A stretch of 64,000 bases of DNA. It comes from Cylindrotheca closterium. Taxonomy: Eukaryota; Bacillariophyta; Bacillariophyceae; Bacillariales; Bacillariaceae. Positions within the stretch are counted from its first letter, which is position 1; each line of letters opens with the position of its first letter. Under the pieces are notes generated by a model, which was not told the DNA's origin, made no database searches, and worked only from the letters and a program-made list of their open reading frames with translations. The position numbers were made by a program, and so were the translations under genes. The DNA lies in contig CAKOGP040001725.1 of NCBI GenBank assembly GCA_933822405.4, positions 186,001 to 250,000 on the forward strand. The letters run 5' to 3'. This document shows, in pieces, positions 1-11,145 of this stretch.

Positions 1-2071
1 TCTGCTGATCAAGAGAATAAGCCTGCTGTTCAATCATCAATGGAATCCGACAAGGATATCAAGGCCCGGGAGAAGAATTTGAAGCTTGCCGAAGCTGTCG
101 CTCCACCTCCTCCTTCCATAAGCAATTCTTCCCTGACAACGACATCGAGCAGCAATAATACTCGTGAACTGAAATCATCATCTATCCAATCCAGTGATGG
201 TCGACTTTCCAATATTCATTCTGATGCCAAGAGCAAACGAAATAAGGCCGCAGTTGTTGTTGGTGGTGGTGGAAAAATAACCTCGTCGTCCAGAAACACT
301 ACTCAGTCATCCCAAGAAGACCGATCTCCCTTGCGATATTCCACCGATCATCATGCTGCCAAACATGCCAAGGCTCGACAAAGCCAACAGCAACAACAAC
401 AACCTAGTACTTCTGGACCGGGTGCCATTCGAGTGGCGACCGCTACCAATTCGTCACTGGACACGACCGACTACGACTACGACGATGTAGACGAAGAAGC
501 GAAACATAATGATATCGAGGCCATTGCTCTTACGGCTGAGGCGGTCGATGATGATGAGGAGGAGGAGAATCGCATTCGCCAGTTGCGAGAAAGTAACGAG
601 GCCTTGCGGAAACAAGTCGAATTGGCATTGCAAGGCGAACAAAGGGCCTTGGAAGAAATGCAAACCATGGCACAAGCACCGCCTGCCAGTGTTTCTCCAA
701 TGGTCATCATGGGGGATCATGTCGCTGCCACTGCGGTAATAGCGGAAGGCCCACCACCACCACCACCCGAATCATCGTCTCGGTTTCCGTCCACGACAGC
801 TGACCAGTCGCAAAAGTGCTGTTGGAATATCTGCAAAGGAACCGTATTCATGACAGGGTGTTGTTGCATCTTTTGCCTTGTACTTGCGGTGGTGGTAATA
901 TTCGCGGCTGGTCTGGACGAGCTTATTGCCGATTCTATGAATGGTGCTGGAGATGGAATTGAGGTAGCGACTAGGCGAAGCAACCTGAAAGTACTTTTGC
1001 AGCCGATGGAACCCTTACATGAAGAAGCCTTTAATTGGTTGGTAGAAACTGACCAATGGCAACCTCCCGATCAAATCAACAATGCGACAGAGGCACCATC
1101 CGATCAGGGCGGTACCATTGATGATATTGGTACCTTCGTAGGTCGTATCACTAATGCCAGCAAGGGGTCTACTGTCGGTACAGGTGAGAGGAAATGGATG
1201 TTGGTCGAACGGTATTACCTTGCTGTACTCTACTTTTCGACCAACGGAGATAACTGGATACAAAACTTTGGATGGCTATCCGAGACTAGTTCGCACTGTG
1301 CAGAAGGGGCCAAAAAGTGGTTTGGAATCGAATGCGAGAATGATTCTGTCGTTTCGATCGAATTAGGTATGTGGCCTGATGTGATAGACGTTTGGATGGA
1401 GAACTGCGGTGATGATCCGTATTCTCCTACTAATATGACAAATGCCAACTTATTGCCCATTTTATGACACAGAGGCAAACAATCTTGATGGTAGTTTTCC
1501 ACGAGGAATTCGGGTATTATCGAATTTACGCTCCATTTGGATAACGGGCGATGGATCTGATAGCAAGCTGATTGGTACCGTACCAACTATGCCTCAAAAT
1601 CTCACGCAGCTTTGGCTGTGGAATATGAGACTGACTGGAAGTTTGCCAGATCAATTATATGAGCTCTCTGGATTGACGAGTCTTCGATTGTGTACGTTTG
1701 CATTGTCATTTTTCTCAAAGCTCTATTTCACACACACTCACACACGCATATCGCATATCGCATGCACCACTGCCGCACAGACGAAAATGAACTTAGCGGT
1801 GCTATCCCTAACAAGATCTTTCAGTTGTCTGATCTACGGACCCTGGAGTTAGTTGGGAACCAATTTACTGGGGCTGTTCCTGTGCTTCCAAATGTCACGT
1901 CGTGTGATCTTTGTAAGTTGTGATCTTTCGATTTTCGTCGTCGCCATTCTGATTGCCTGTTCTGCTTGACTAACAACTATTTGGTGTATCTGTCAAACAG
2001 CGAGCAACAAATTTTCCGACACTGCCAATGGTGCTGCTCAAGGATGTCTTGTTTTTGACCAGAACCCGTGA
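1..2071 (+). CDS. LRR receptor-like one-pass membrane protein, 5' partial
   Basis: Four exons: up to 1366, 1473-1691, 1781-1912 and 2001-2071. All three introns are GT-AG and phase 1, and splicing joins the LRR text cleanly (for example LRLYENELSGAIP). The first ATG in the window is at 40, but the frame is open to base 1 and the upstream residues resemble the start of the paralog at 11695, so the true start is probably outside. From the ATG at 40 the order is: low-complexity cytoplasmic region; acidic segment and coiled coil (about residues 160-212, with LTAEAV and RIRQLRE, both nearly repeated in the paralog); Cys-rich transmembrane helix (268-290); extracellular cap module (LVETDQW, then ERYYLAVLYFSTNGD); four or five plant-type LRRs. 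There is no kinase domain. A role in surface recognition or adhesion is inferred. The 582-residue count from position 40 is therefore a minimum. Confidence 0.82.
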
Positions 2072-2871
2072 TGTTCTCTGAATGGAGGTAGTTGACAGTC
2101 TAGTCATCTGCCCATCTCCACCTTCCCGCCAGCGCCATGACCATCATTAGTTTCTATTGGCCCAGACATCTCAAGAGCGAAATGTACAGAAACCATCTTA
2201 TCCCCCGCCCAAGTGATTGCAATCGATCTCGTACACATTCGATGCTTTATATGGTTCTCCTTGTACTTCAAGCAAAACGAAGAACATACGATGATTCATC
2301 TATTTAGTGCTGTTATTCAGCGACTTGGGTCGACTGACTGACTCCTCCGAGTGACCAACATGTATATAAAACCATAACGCTCTAGTAGACTGCTGTAAAT
2401 GTGAAGACTATACCTGGTACCTGGTACTGTTCACTACCAGGCACTGCTGTCAGGAAGGAAAACCACGAACCGCCAAGCCGACTATTGATAAAAGAAGAAC
2501 CATCTCGCTCAATTTTTTTGTAATTCTTTTTTTGCAGCCAATGAATATTGAGTACCTACAAACATTGTACTGTGCTGCTCTGCTCTCAATTGGAACCAAA
2601 AGAGCAAAAGCGATCCCGCATCCAAGCAGGATTGCTGTTCGATCGTTCAGCTCTTGAGAAAATCGCAGTTTGTCGTTTGGCGCTTAATATTATAGGAAGC
2701 AGAAGGACGAACCTACAGTACCATATACTGTGGTACATGTTTACCGCGTATATATATTACGTGTGATCTATATTTTGAGATCGAACGCGTTCCGTTCCCA
2801 AAATCGAAACCACAAAGAAAACGAGATGATGAACGCAACAATTTCTCGTTTTATAGTGAACGAACAAGAAA
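2072..2871. other. Intergenic region with one copy of a dispersed repeat
   Basis: No convincing gene. Positions about 2588-2690 (core CGCATCCAAGCAGG followed by GTTCAGCTCTTGAGAAAATC) are a diverged copy of a repeat found four more times at 5697-7400. The stretch at 2335-2375 (GACTGACTCCTCCGAGTGACC) resembles 7015-7045, so similarity extends beyond the core. The last 100 bases should hold the promoter of the TPR gene. Confidence 0.5.
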
Positions 2872-4937
2872 ATGGTTGAACACATCCCGATGCTCTCAGC
2901 AAAGCATCACCAAATACTCAGAGATCAATCTTTGGTCGATAGAATATCTATATTCAACGAAATGGGGGCTTCCGAGTTTCACTCAGGTCACTTCGAGACT
3001 TCAGAAATGTGTTTCTGTCAAGCTGCCTCCGAACTTGGGATTGGTTCGAATCTTGCTTCTAAAGGCCTCGCCCGCTCTTCACACCAAAACGACGACGTGA
3101 TCATGATTGATTCCCGAGACGATGGGCTAGTCGTAAACCTCAATCGGTATGATGAAGGTATGAACGTATACAATACGCCATTGAACCTACCACGTGATTG
3201 TGACGGCAAAGAAAAAGACGGCTTTCAGTACACCACTGCCGCGGTTGTCGCCTACAATATGGCACAAGTCAAGATCAAGTGCGGAAAGAGGAATCATGCT
3301 GAGCACTGGCTGCATCAAGCACTCTACTGGACCAAGTCAACCGATCGTTTTTCCCAGACATTGGTGGTAAAGATTCTCCACTGCCTCGGATATTGCAGAT
3401 ATGTCACTGGTGAGGCCGACATGGGAACGGAGTATTATCAGCAAGCATTCAATGCAAGCACACACTTCAAACTTGGTAGGCAATGCCTTGCAGCCTCCCT
3501 GAATTGCATCGGGGTTCTTCACTTCAGCATGGATCATACATGCAACATCGACAACTCACTCCAATCGTTTGAAGAAAGTCTACAGATGTACCGATCGTGC
3601 ACAAGCGTTGATCCTTTGGAAGTCGCAACGGTTCAGAATAATATTGGAAGACTGCATTATCTCCGAGCTGACTACGTCCAGGCCCTTCAGAGCTACCAAG
3701 AATCGCTCAAGATTCGGAGGCACCTCCTTGGTGAAGAATCCATTGATGTGGCTGCTACCTTGTACAATGCAGGTCAAGCCTGTCAGCAACTCAAAAAGTT
3801 CGAAGAATCGATCAATCATTACAAGTCATTTCTCAGCGTTGCCAAGTCCGTCTTCGGTGAGAACTCGAAGGATGCCGCTCTGGCGCTGAAAGGAATTGCC
3901 GAGATTCATCAAGTACAAGGGAAGTTCGATACGGCTTTAGAATTCTTTCATCAAGCTTTGCAAGCTCAGACGGCGGCAAGTGGGAGACTTAGCACGGATG
4001 TTGCCACACTTTTGAACAAGATTGGCAATCTTTGCTACGAAATGAAGGAATATGAAACCGCCATGGCGTCATACACAGAAGGGCTCACGATTGAATGCTC
4101 AATCCTTCCACCAGACCACCCCTACACGATTATTACACAGACAAATATAGCTCACATTTACAAGCAATTGGATCAATATGATAAAGCTCTGGAGGCTTAC
4201 GATCGAGTATTGCCTTGGTTTTGGCAGAGACACTCTCATTCATCGCCTTGATGCAATATCACCTGGGTGACTACGCGTCGTCCCTCGAAGCCTATCAATT
4301 TGCTCTTCGAATCTACCGAGAGCACTCGTCAAACAACGATAACTCAACCATTGCTTCCACATTGAATTCAATTGGACTAGTATTTTTTAAGAAACAAGTC
4401 TACGAGCTTCCCAACAGGTGCTTTTCGGAAAGTCTGAGGATACGAACCAAACTTCTTGGTCCCAATCATCGAGATGTGGCGATTCTGTGGTATAATCTTG
4501 CAACTGTATATTTCGAGCGTAGGCAAGAAGAGACAGCCGTCAAGATGTACAAGGAAACCTTGCGAGTCGAGGAGATGCACCTTGGAACGGACCACCCAGA
4601 TGTTAGCCTGACGATCAGGCATTTGGGACAGGTTCACCAACAGCTTGGCAAGCTTGAGGAAGCTGCCAAATATTTCCAACAAGTTGTTGCCATCGAGCGA
4701 AAAAGAGAAGTCGTTCCAAATACAAGATCCTTGTCCAAGGCATTGAATCTCCTCGGCAACGTGTACCTACAGTTGAACCAAGTTCCAGAAATGATGGAGT
4801 GCTACATGGAAGCTTCACGACTGAACGAAGCTCCCAGAGAAAACGGTGATGAAACATCATCTGATCGATTGGTCATTGCGGGATACAATTTGTATTGCCT
4901 GCAAAAAACAAATCCACCCGCTGCGGCAACTGCTTAG
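2872..4937 (+). CDS. TPR (kinesin light chain-like) protein, interrupted by a frameshift
   Basis: Two open frames form one protein: 2872 to about 4212 in one frame, then about 4212-4937 in another. Both are made of 42-residue TPRs of the kinesin light chain/NB-ARC-associated type (LYNAGQACQQLKKFEESINHY; LNSIGLVFFKKQVYELP). The break falls inside a repeat: after DKALEAYDRVL the next helix (AETLSFIALMQYHLGDY) comes in another frame and roughly 12 residues too early, as if about 37 bases were missing. No GT-AG intron explains it; the only candidate, a 21-base GTATTG..GCAG, would leave the stop in place. The N-terminal 100 residues have no repeat. TPR arrays bind partner proteins; the partner is unknown. 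It is either a recent pseudogene, an assembly error, or a gene with an altered end. The start is an ATG with little upstream coding potential. Confidence 0.72.
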
Positions 4938-5696
4938 ACAAGCAGCCAGCAGCCTTGCAGCAGGAACTGGAGATTTTGATTGACTTGAACGTGCACGGTG
5001 AAGGTTGTAAAACAATTAAATATGCGATTTTGTACAGCACTTCTCTTCATTAATTGATACTCGAACATGACTACAGTACCTCTCCCTGTATTGTCCTAAA
5101 TATATTATCTGCATTCCAAGAGAATACAGTAGGAGACGATACTGTAGGGTCCTATTAATAGCTTGTATTCAGATGGGTCGATTATTGTTGACGTCGCGTC
5201 CATATTATATGCGCAGTCAGCCGGTACTATATTATAATATATATCTATATTTTAAAATATGTGATTCCATATCATTTTTCGGAAACGGGTTTTTGGTTTC
5301 GCAAGTTCAAAGTGTTCGCAGCTCCGATCAGGAATGCCATTGAATCTCTCATCATTTATACCGGTATACGGTTTTATGAGACATACACTATTAACAGCTG
5401 GTGCAATCTTTCAAATTTGAAAAATTAACTTCTTGCCAACAAGAAATGCAATGTTCCAGCACACTAGCCACCAGCCAGTCAAGGACAGCGACAGCAAAGT
5501 CGATCACCCATACAGAAAGTGCCACGCTATTGTTTCCTAATGATGGTTGCCAGTCTAGTGATCTGCCAAGCTTCATCTGCTCAGTGCTATCACAAAGACC
5601 AGCAGCAAGGATGAACGACCACGTCGCTTGTTGGTGCTGCCAGTAACAGCCAGAAGACCAAGGAGCAGCCAGGAATATAGAGTAGTACAAACGCTA

Positions 5697-7400
5697 TCCC
5701 TCTAGGAACCGAAGGCGCAAAAGCCATCCCATCCGCTAACCAAGCAGAGTTTGCGTTCCTTGTTCAGCTCGACGAAGGGGAAATCCATTTTACGCCCCTC
5801 TGCATATAGTTCTCCGTGCGCATGGAAGCAAGACAAAACGAACATGTGAAACCGCCGCATTTATAGTACAGTCTACGGTACAGTCACCGCGACTACAGTC
5901 GAGACTATGTTACATTAAAATAAAATGGTTTGTCTTGCAATAAAAGTTGAAGAAAACGAGACGGCCATTATACCGGTTGTGCATGGTGATGAATGAACGC
6001 CGAGAATGCAGTCGACTTTTTCGAGTCCATGTGGACTACAGTAATTATTAATAGTCGATGGAAGCAAGACCACAAACAACAGAGTAGATCTTCATGTTCT
6101 TTGCAATATCATCACGACTCGCCAGAAAGAGCAGCAATGAGAACGAAGACACCACCAGCCAGCGACAGCAGCAGCTAGAAGAACACCAAGAAGAAGGAAT
6201 ATCAGGCACTGCTTGTACCAATGACCAAATGAGCAAGAGCCATCCCATCCGCTATCCAATGATTGATTGCGTTCAGTGTTCAGCTCTTTGAGAGAATCCA
6301 TTTGACGCCCTGCCTCCTGCTGCTGCTGGCTGGTGTGTGGTAGTAACCCATGCAAAGAACATGATGCGATCCCGTCGACCCTATTGCAGGCGACGAACGA
6401 ATCAAGTGCGAAGTGCGAGTGCAACGGAGAAAACTCATTTGGCGCTCGATTCTGTGTGGTTCTTCAAAGCGGAAAGACAACCATGCGATACATCGCAACA
6501 AGAGTGATTGCAATTGATGAACGAACGTGCATGGCACGGTACTGGTACCGGTACGGGATCCTTCGAGCTCTCTTAAGCCTACTAAATTACCTTAGGACGG
6601 GTGGAACGAGGGCAGCATTCATTAGTTAGTCAACGGCAGCTAAACCACAAACGGCCAAGTCTGTACCGGTAATCATAAAGAACATTTGCAATTTTACATT
6701 CTTGTTTCGGAATGCTACTTGGCGGTCTATTCATCTCTCCACCTTTGACGAACTGGTAAAGTAGTAAGAATCAGAGCCAGGTTACTAGAAGGAGAACAAT
6801 AGAAACACAAGCAGCAGAAAGCAAAGCTAGATAGTACTACCGTATCTGTACAGACATTGTTACCAGGAACCGAATGTATATAAAAGCGGTCTCATCCGCT
6901 ATCCAAGCACAACGGTACAGCTCTTAGTGCTCGCGAAAGAAACTCCCAAAACGCGATTTACTATATGGTTCGTTCATGATCACAAACACCATTCGTGATC
7001 GTCTTGTCGTATTCGACTGACGACTCCTTCGAATGACCGAATCATAGATTTTATTGAAATTCATTCAATATAATTACTTGAACTGCAATGTTGTAATATT
7101 CTCAACAGTAGTATGTATCTAATACCTGATACCAGCCAAACAACACAGTGAAGCGTCATCGCCGCTTACACTGTTTTCCTCAGGAATGCTACTGAAGTGA
7201 AACTGCTTTTCTAGTCCGTGATACTGTACAGCAGACAGTACTCCTACCGGTAGCAGTAAGATGACAAGTTATTGTGCCGCAGTACCGGGATGTACTAGAG
7301 CCATCTAATCCGCCATCCAAGCATTGCGGTACTGTTGATACTGTTCGCGGGAAATCCCATTGACAACTCAGAAATCACTTTACGATGCCATATATCCACA
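5697..7400. repeat. Four diverged copies of a ~100-base dispersed repeat
   Basis: Copies lie at about 5697-5810, 6215-6320, 6867-6990 and 7283-7400; a fifth is at 2588-2690. The shared order is GGAACCGAA, then CCATCCCATCCGCTATCCAA, then a GTTCAGCTCTT-like block, then AAATCCCATTTGACGC. Neighbouring copies are about 410-650 bases apart, so this may be an old, degraded tandem array with a longer unit. No ORF is shared between copies. A TATATAAAAG box sits inside the third copy. Confidence 0.55.
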
Positions 7401-7543
7401 GGACCACTCGAACATGACCCCTCAAATAGCGTGGGTAGGTGAAAACAATTGTTGGCGTTTGATCCCTTCGAGTCAAGCATCAGCAGGCCATAAAATCAGG
7501 GCTTTTATACTATGCTGGTGCAACTATTTATACTAAATCCCCC

Positions 7544-7620
7544 GGGGAAAAAGAAGGGGGAAGAGGAAGAAAAAGGAAAGAAAAGAAAACGAAGAGGAAA
7601 GAAAAGAAAAGAGGAGAAAG
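7544..7620 (+). repeat. Polypurine tract
   Basis: Seventy-seven bases of A and G on the + strand interrupted by a single C (7590), made mostly of GGAAAG, GAAAAG and GAGGAAA words. It lies in gene-poor DNA. Such tracts can form triplex or slipped structures; no function is shown here. Confidence 0.8.
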
Positions 7621-8703
7621 CAACAGGATTGCAATAAAGTGTCTTTACAACACAGCACTGGCCTCATGCATACCGTCGCAAGAATATATGCTCTATGACC
7701 CTGGCTCTAGCCAGGATTTTGACGGATTTTGAACAAGGTAACAATGATTGTTTGATGTATGTTGACCGATGCCTCTGAAACTTTTGAAATGACGTTCGAG
7801 CACCTCTAATAACATCATCTGTGCCTTCATATCGCAGATCCAATCAGAAATCGGAGATTTATCGCACTCTGAATTTGAGGTCACGAACATTTCCAGATAT
7901 GCAGCGCAGAAGTTGACGTCATTGATGATGGTAGTCAGATTTTGCGTCGTCAATGGACTCAATATTTTGGGAATCAAGCAAGGTGAGGAAGGACCAAATC
8001 CAGGCACAAGCTCGCCGCCAAAGAGACTACATGTGTATTACATGATTGAAGAAATGCAATAATCAACCGTTTTTTGAGTAAGATGCAAAGGCGAAAACAG
8101 AGGCAAACTCTTGCTGGGTTCCTTGATGGCCAAGTTTCCACCATAAGGCCGCGCTACGACAGTTTACTACCGTATGGTCACAGGGGATGGGTTTATTCTG
8201 ACGAGAAAACAATCAACAAGGCCTTGGTGCACGGAATTGAGACAATGATTAGATTCCAAAGGTGAAGTGACACCTACTACTAGCAACTATGGCAGTTGTT
8301 ATCAGTTTCTTACAGGGGCATGCTACCATAAGTGACACTGAAACGATAGAAATTAATCTATAATATAAATAGAAGATTGAAAACGAAGTTTCTACAGATG
8401 GGCGTATCCGTCACCTCATGCTGTAGCGCTTGTCAATTCGGTTTTGTGGCTGCCACACCCGTTCTTCAGAGCAGCTAGAAGTGATCATAGGGTAACTGTA
8501 TCGCTAGCTCGTAATCCAGTGGTAAGGTGACTCATTAAAAAAGGTGCGACAGTGCTTTATAATACAATGGCAGAGTGGCAGGGCCGTATCTAGCCTGGGC
8601 CTACGGTACCAGGTACCATCCCTCTACAGTATAATCATCATTTGCAAGTAATGACGAGTACTAACTTAGTGGACATTGTCTATTTTTAGAGAATGGCCCG
8701 CTG

Positions 8704-8785
8704 TGATTGGTTCAGACCACTAAAAATGGGTTGATTTTTAGTGATTTGACTAACTCTCATTGGCTGAAAACCCACTAAAAATTGC
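8704..8785. repeat. Inverted/direct repeat element around CACTAAAAAT
   Basis: CACTAAAAAT (8718-8727) is followed after six bases by its perfect reverse complement ATTTTTAGTG (8734-8743), giving a 10-bp hairpin. A third copy (8773-8782) repeats the first together with its left flank (ATTGGTTCAGACCACTA versus ATTGGCTGAAAACCCACTA). This is compatible with a remnant of a small non-autonomous transposon, but no target-site duplication or full terminal repeats were identified. Confidence 0.45.
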
Positions 8786-8994
8786 ACCTGCATAATGTAA
8801 GAGCCAAAATCAGAGGCTTCGTAGAAACTTGCATGTCATCTGGGTGGATGTCCAATTTTGATTGGAAGTCTGCGTACAGGACCCCGCGACACTGTCCTTC
8901 ATTCGTCCGTTTTAGGGCGATTGTGTTGTTTTTCTTGAAAGGGGAACATTTTTACAAGATAGGGGGACGGTGTAAACACGGGGATTTTTCTTTC

Positions 8995-9105
8995 GGCAAA
9001 ATTAATTTGACTATTTTCGGATCGAGTTTGACTACTTTCGAGTTTGACTACTTTCGGATCGACTTGTATAGTTTCGAATCGAGTTTTCTATTTTCGAATT
9101 CAACG
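8995..9105 (+). repeat. Degenerate short-period repeat, TACTTTCGGATCGA type, copy 1
   Basis: This stretch repeats short blocks such as TTTGACTACTTTCGGATCGA and TATAGTTTCGAATCGAG. A related, longer tract lies at 10140-10365. The open frame running through it is more simply explained by the repeat than by coding. Confidence 0.55.
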
Positions 9106-9205
9106 ATGATTCAAGTGTCGAAACCCTCGCACGTCCATCTTTATCCTGTCGATGCAGACAGTCGGCATTCATTTCCAAGATCCCATAACCTTACCATGTC
9201 AAATA

Positions 9206-9250
9206 TAAGGTATTACGGAATCGAACCGCTGCGCCTACCAGGCTACCTTA
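9206..9250 (-). other. 45-base tRNA-like element with pol III B-box
   Basis: On the minus strand the element starts TAAGGTA (9250-9244) and ends TACCTTA (9212-9206), a perfect 7-bp stem like a tRNA acceptor. Inside are GCCTGGTAGGC, able to form a small arm, and CGGTTCGATTCCG, which contains a perfect B-box (GGTTCGATTCC) in a T-arm-like stem-loop. TAGCCTGGTAGG just upstream resembles an A-box, but A and B boxes are only about six bases apart, far closer than in a normal tRNA. No anticodon arm is present, so this is not a standard tRNA gene. It could be a tRNA or SINE remnant, or a small structured RNA. Confidence 0.3.
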
Positions 9251-10139
9251 ATCTGACTAGTCCAATCTAAGTATCTAATACACGTTCCAACACTACTCTC
9301 ACAAATACAGCAAAGCCAGTCTTGACAATCAATTGGAAATTTCGCTACTATTGGACGATCGGCTGTTGTGGATGCGTGGTCCCTTTCCGGCGCGGACTAA
9401 TAATATTACTCTGCTGTGGGGAGAAAGGCTGTTGCGGAACTTCAACGATGAAAACAATCCGCCATTGGCAATGAAGGCTAGCTACAATCATGGTGAACCT
9501 AAAAATGATGTCAGCACCTACAAATCGCAAGTAATGCTGGAGTCAAGCAGCTCTTCAAGAGCCAAGCTCTCAAGAGACATATAAGGACAACTACAACATT
9601 TTTTTGAAGCAAAATAACATTTTGGATACCCCTTTTCCGTCACAACGAGTTCAGAGATGCGTTTGAAGCTTGTTGCGTTCTGGCACAATGTTGCATCCTA
9701 GGGGAGATTCCACTCTACGAATAGCTAGGTAGCTATAAGGCGCCCGTGTGTACCTATGTGCGACTCGGAGTCCTAGTTAGTTAGAATCTACAATCTATCT
9801 ATTCCAAAACATATCTGCAGCTCTGGTGCTCCTGCATGGCAGGAGTTGCTTGCCGAAGGCCTTGTTGAAATACGAAACTGGATTATGTTCCATGTACTGA
9901 TCCAGAAATCCCAGGTCTGTTGCACTCCTCTACCAATTTCTTGTAGATTCTCAACAGTCATCTTCAAATTTATCTAGCAGATACTCTGAATATTCTGGAT
10001 GCAAGGAAACGATTGCAGAGCTGTCGTGGCCGTGAAACCAAAGCTTATTGTCGTCATCAACTTTAATACTAGCACCTTTCTTCACATCTTCAACTAGAAT
10101 CCTTCGCGCCTTTGGCTAGTTCTCCTCGTCACAGCAATT

Positions 10140-10365
10140 TGCCTACTGTATAGTTTCTGATCGAAATTTGTTTACTGTAGTTTCAGATTTGGATATATAG
10201 TTTTGCCTATTACTTTCAGATCGACCTTGTATAGTTTCAAATTTCAAAAATTATTTTGCCTACTTTCAGATCGACCTTGTATAGTTTCAAATTTCGTTGC
10301 CTACTTTCGGATTGACTTTGCCTACTTTCGACTCCTTTTGTATAGTTTCGATTCGACCCCAAAGT
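10140..10365 (+). repeat. Degenerate short-period repeat, TACTTTCRGATCGA type, copy 2
   Basis: The core alternates TTTGCCTACTTTCAGATCGA with CCTTGTATAGTTTCAAATTT, at least three recognisable units of about 45-60 bases, with partial units on both sides. It matches the style and several words of the tract at 8995-9105, so both belong to one family. No coding function is apparent. Confidence 0.6.
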
Positions 10366-10944
10366 AAAATTAGGGTTCCTCTGAATTGGACCACTACAGT
10401 ATGTAAGGACTTTATAATATTGTAATGCTGTAGGCGGTGGATTTGGTCCACCTCGATCCTTATTAACACCATTCATTCACAGAAGATAACAAGGAACTGG
10501 AGATTAAAAGGAACATTCTTTCTCGTTGTGGTAGCTTGTATATTACCTACAATGAAATAAAAAGTTCCAACCACATCCATCGAAAGCTAAGCTCGGTGTG
10601 TCTGTATACTACTGTGTGCTTTTTGACATGAACAAGTGAAATCGTCTTCCATCACGTGTAGTGTGATTGCACGTCTCTTGCACAAGATAAAACCGGCATC
10701 ATGTATGATGAATCAATGAAATCTTTCATTCATCATTCACGATATCAAAGAGGTTCTCTCGCAGATTTACAGAATCAGAAGGGAGAAAGTGATGGCAAGT
10801 CTCTTGTGGTACCGTATATTAGTTCGCCATCATTCACATATCACATGCAGCGAGGAAGGCAAGGAGCCGACCATAGACCTTGAAACACAGACTTTCGGGG
10901 TCCTGGGGTTCATCATTTGCTCAGAGCATGGAATCGGCAATGAA

Positions 10945-11145
10945 TGAATCGAGAAGGTATCATTGTTAGCGGTGAAACCTTTCTCCATCGCTGACTACTC
11001 ACCGATACTGCTCGCAGTCTACCTCTTCCGTTTCTCATTTTTTTGGTTGTGGATATACGTACCTTCAATACAAGTGGAATCAATGAATCATTGTTCGCGG
11101 TGAAACCTTTCTCTATCCCTCTGGAGTTGGTTGTGGATACGATAT
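10945..11145. repeat. Short direct repeat pair
   Basis: ATCATTGTTAGCGGTGAAAC (starting about 10958) recurs as ATCATTGTTCGCGGTGAAAC (about 11087), both followed by CTTTCTC and preceded by GAATC-rich sequence. GGTTGTGGATA also occurs twice. This looks like a partial duplication of about 130 bases. Confidence 0.5.

Noticed and set aside
4207..4227. 21-base GTATTG..GCAG as a tiny intron in the TPR gene
   Set aside because: Too short for splicing and a multiple of three, so removal would not restore the frame.
7693..8040. Minus-strand frame that could be an exon fragment
   Set aside because: The frame is preceded by a possible AG acceptor and has somewhat protein-like composition, but there is no ATG, no partner exon and no recognisable family.
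8782..9270. 162-codon open frame
   Set aside because: Runs through the TTTCGGATCGA repeat tract; no domain, and the C-terminal part overlaps the tRNA-like element.
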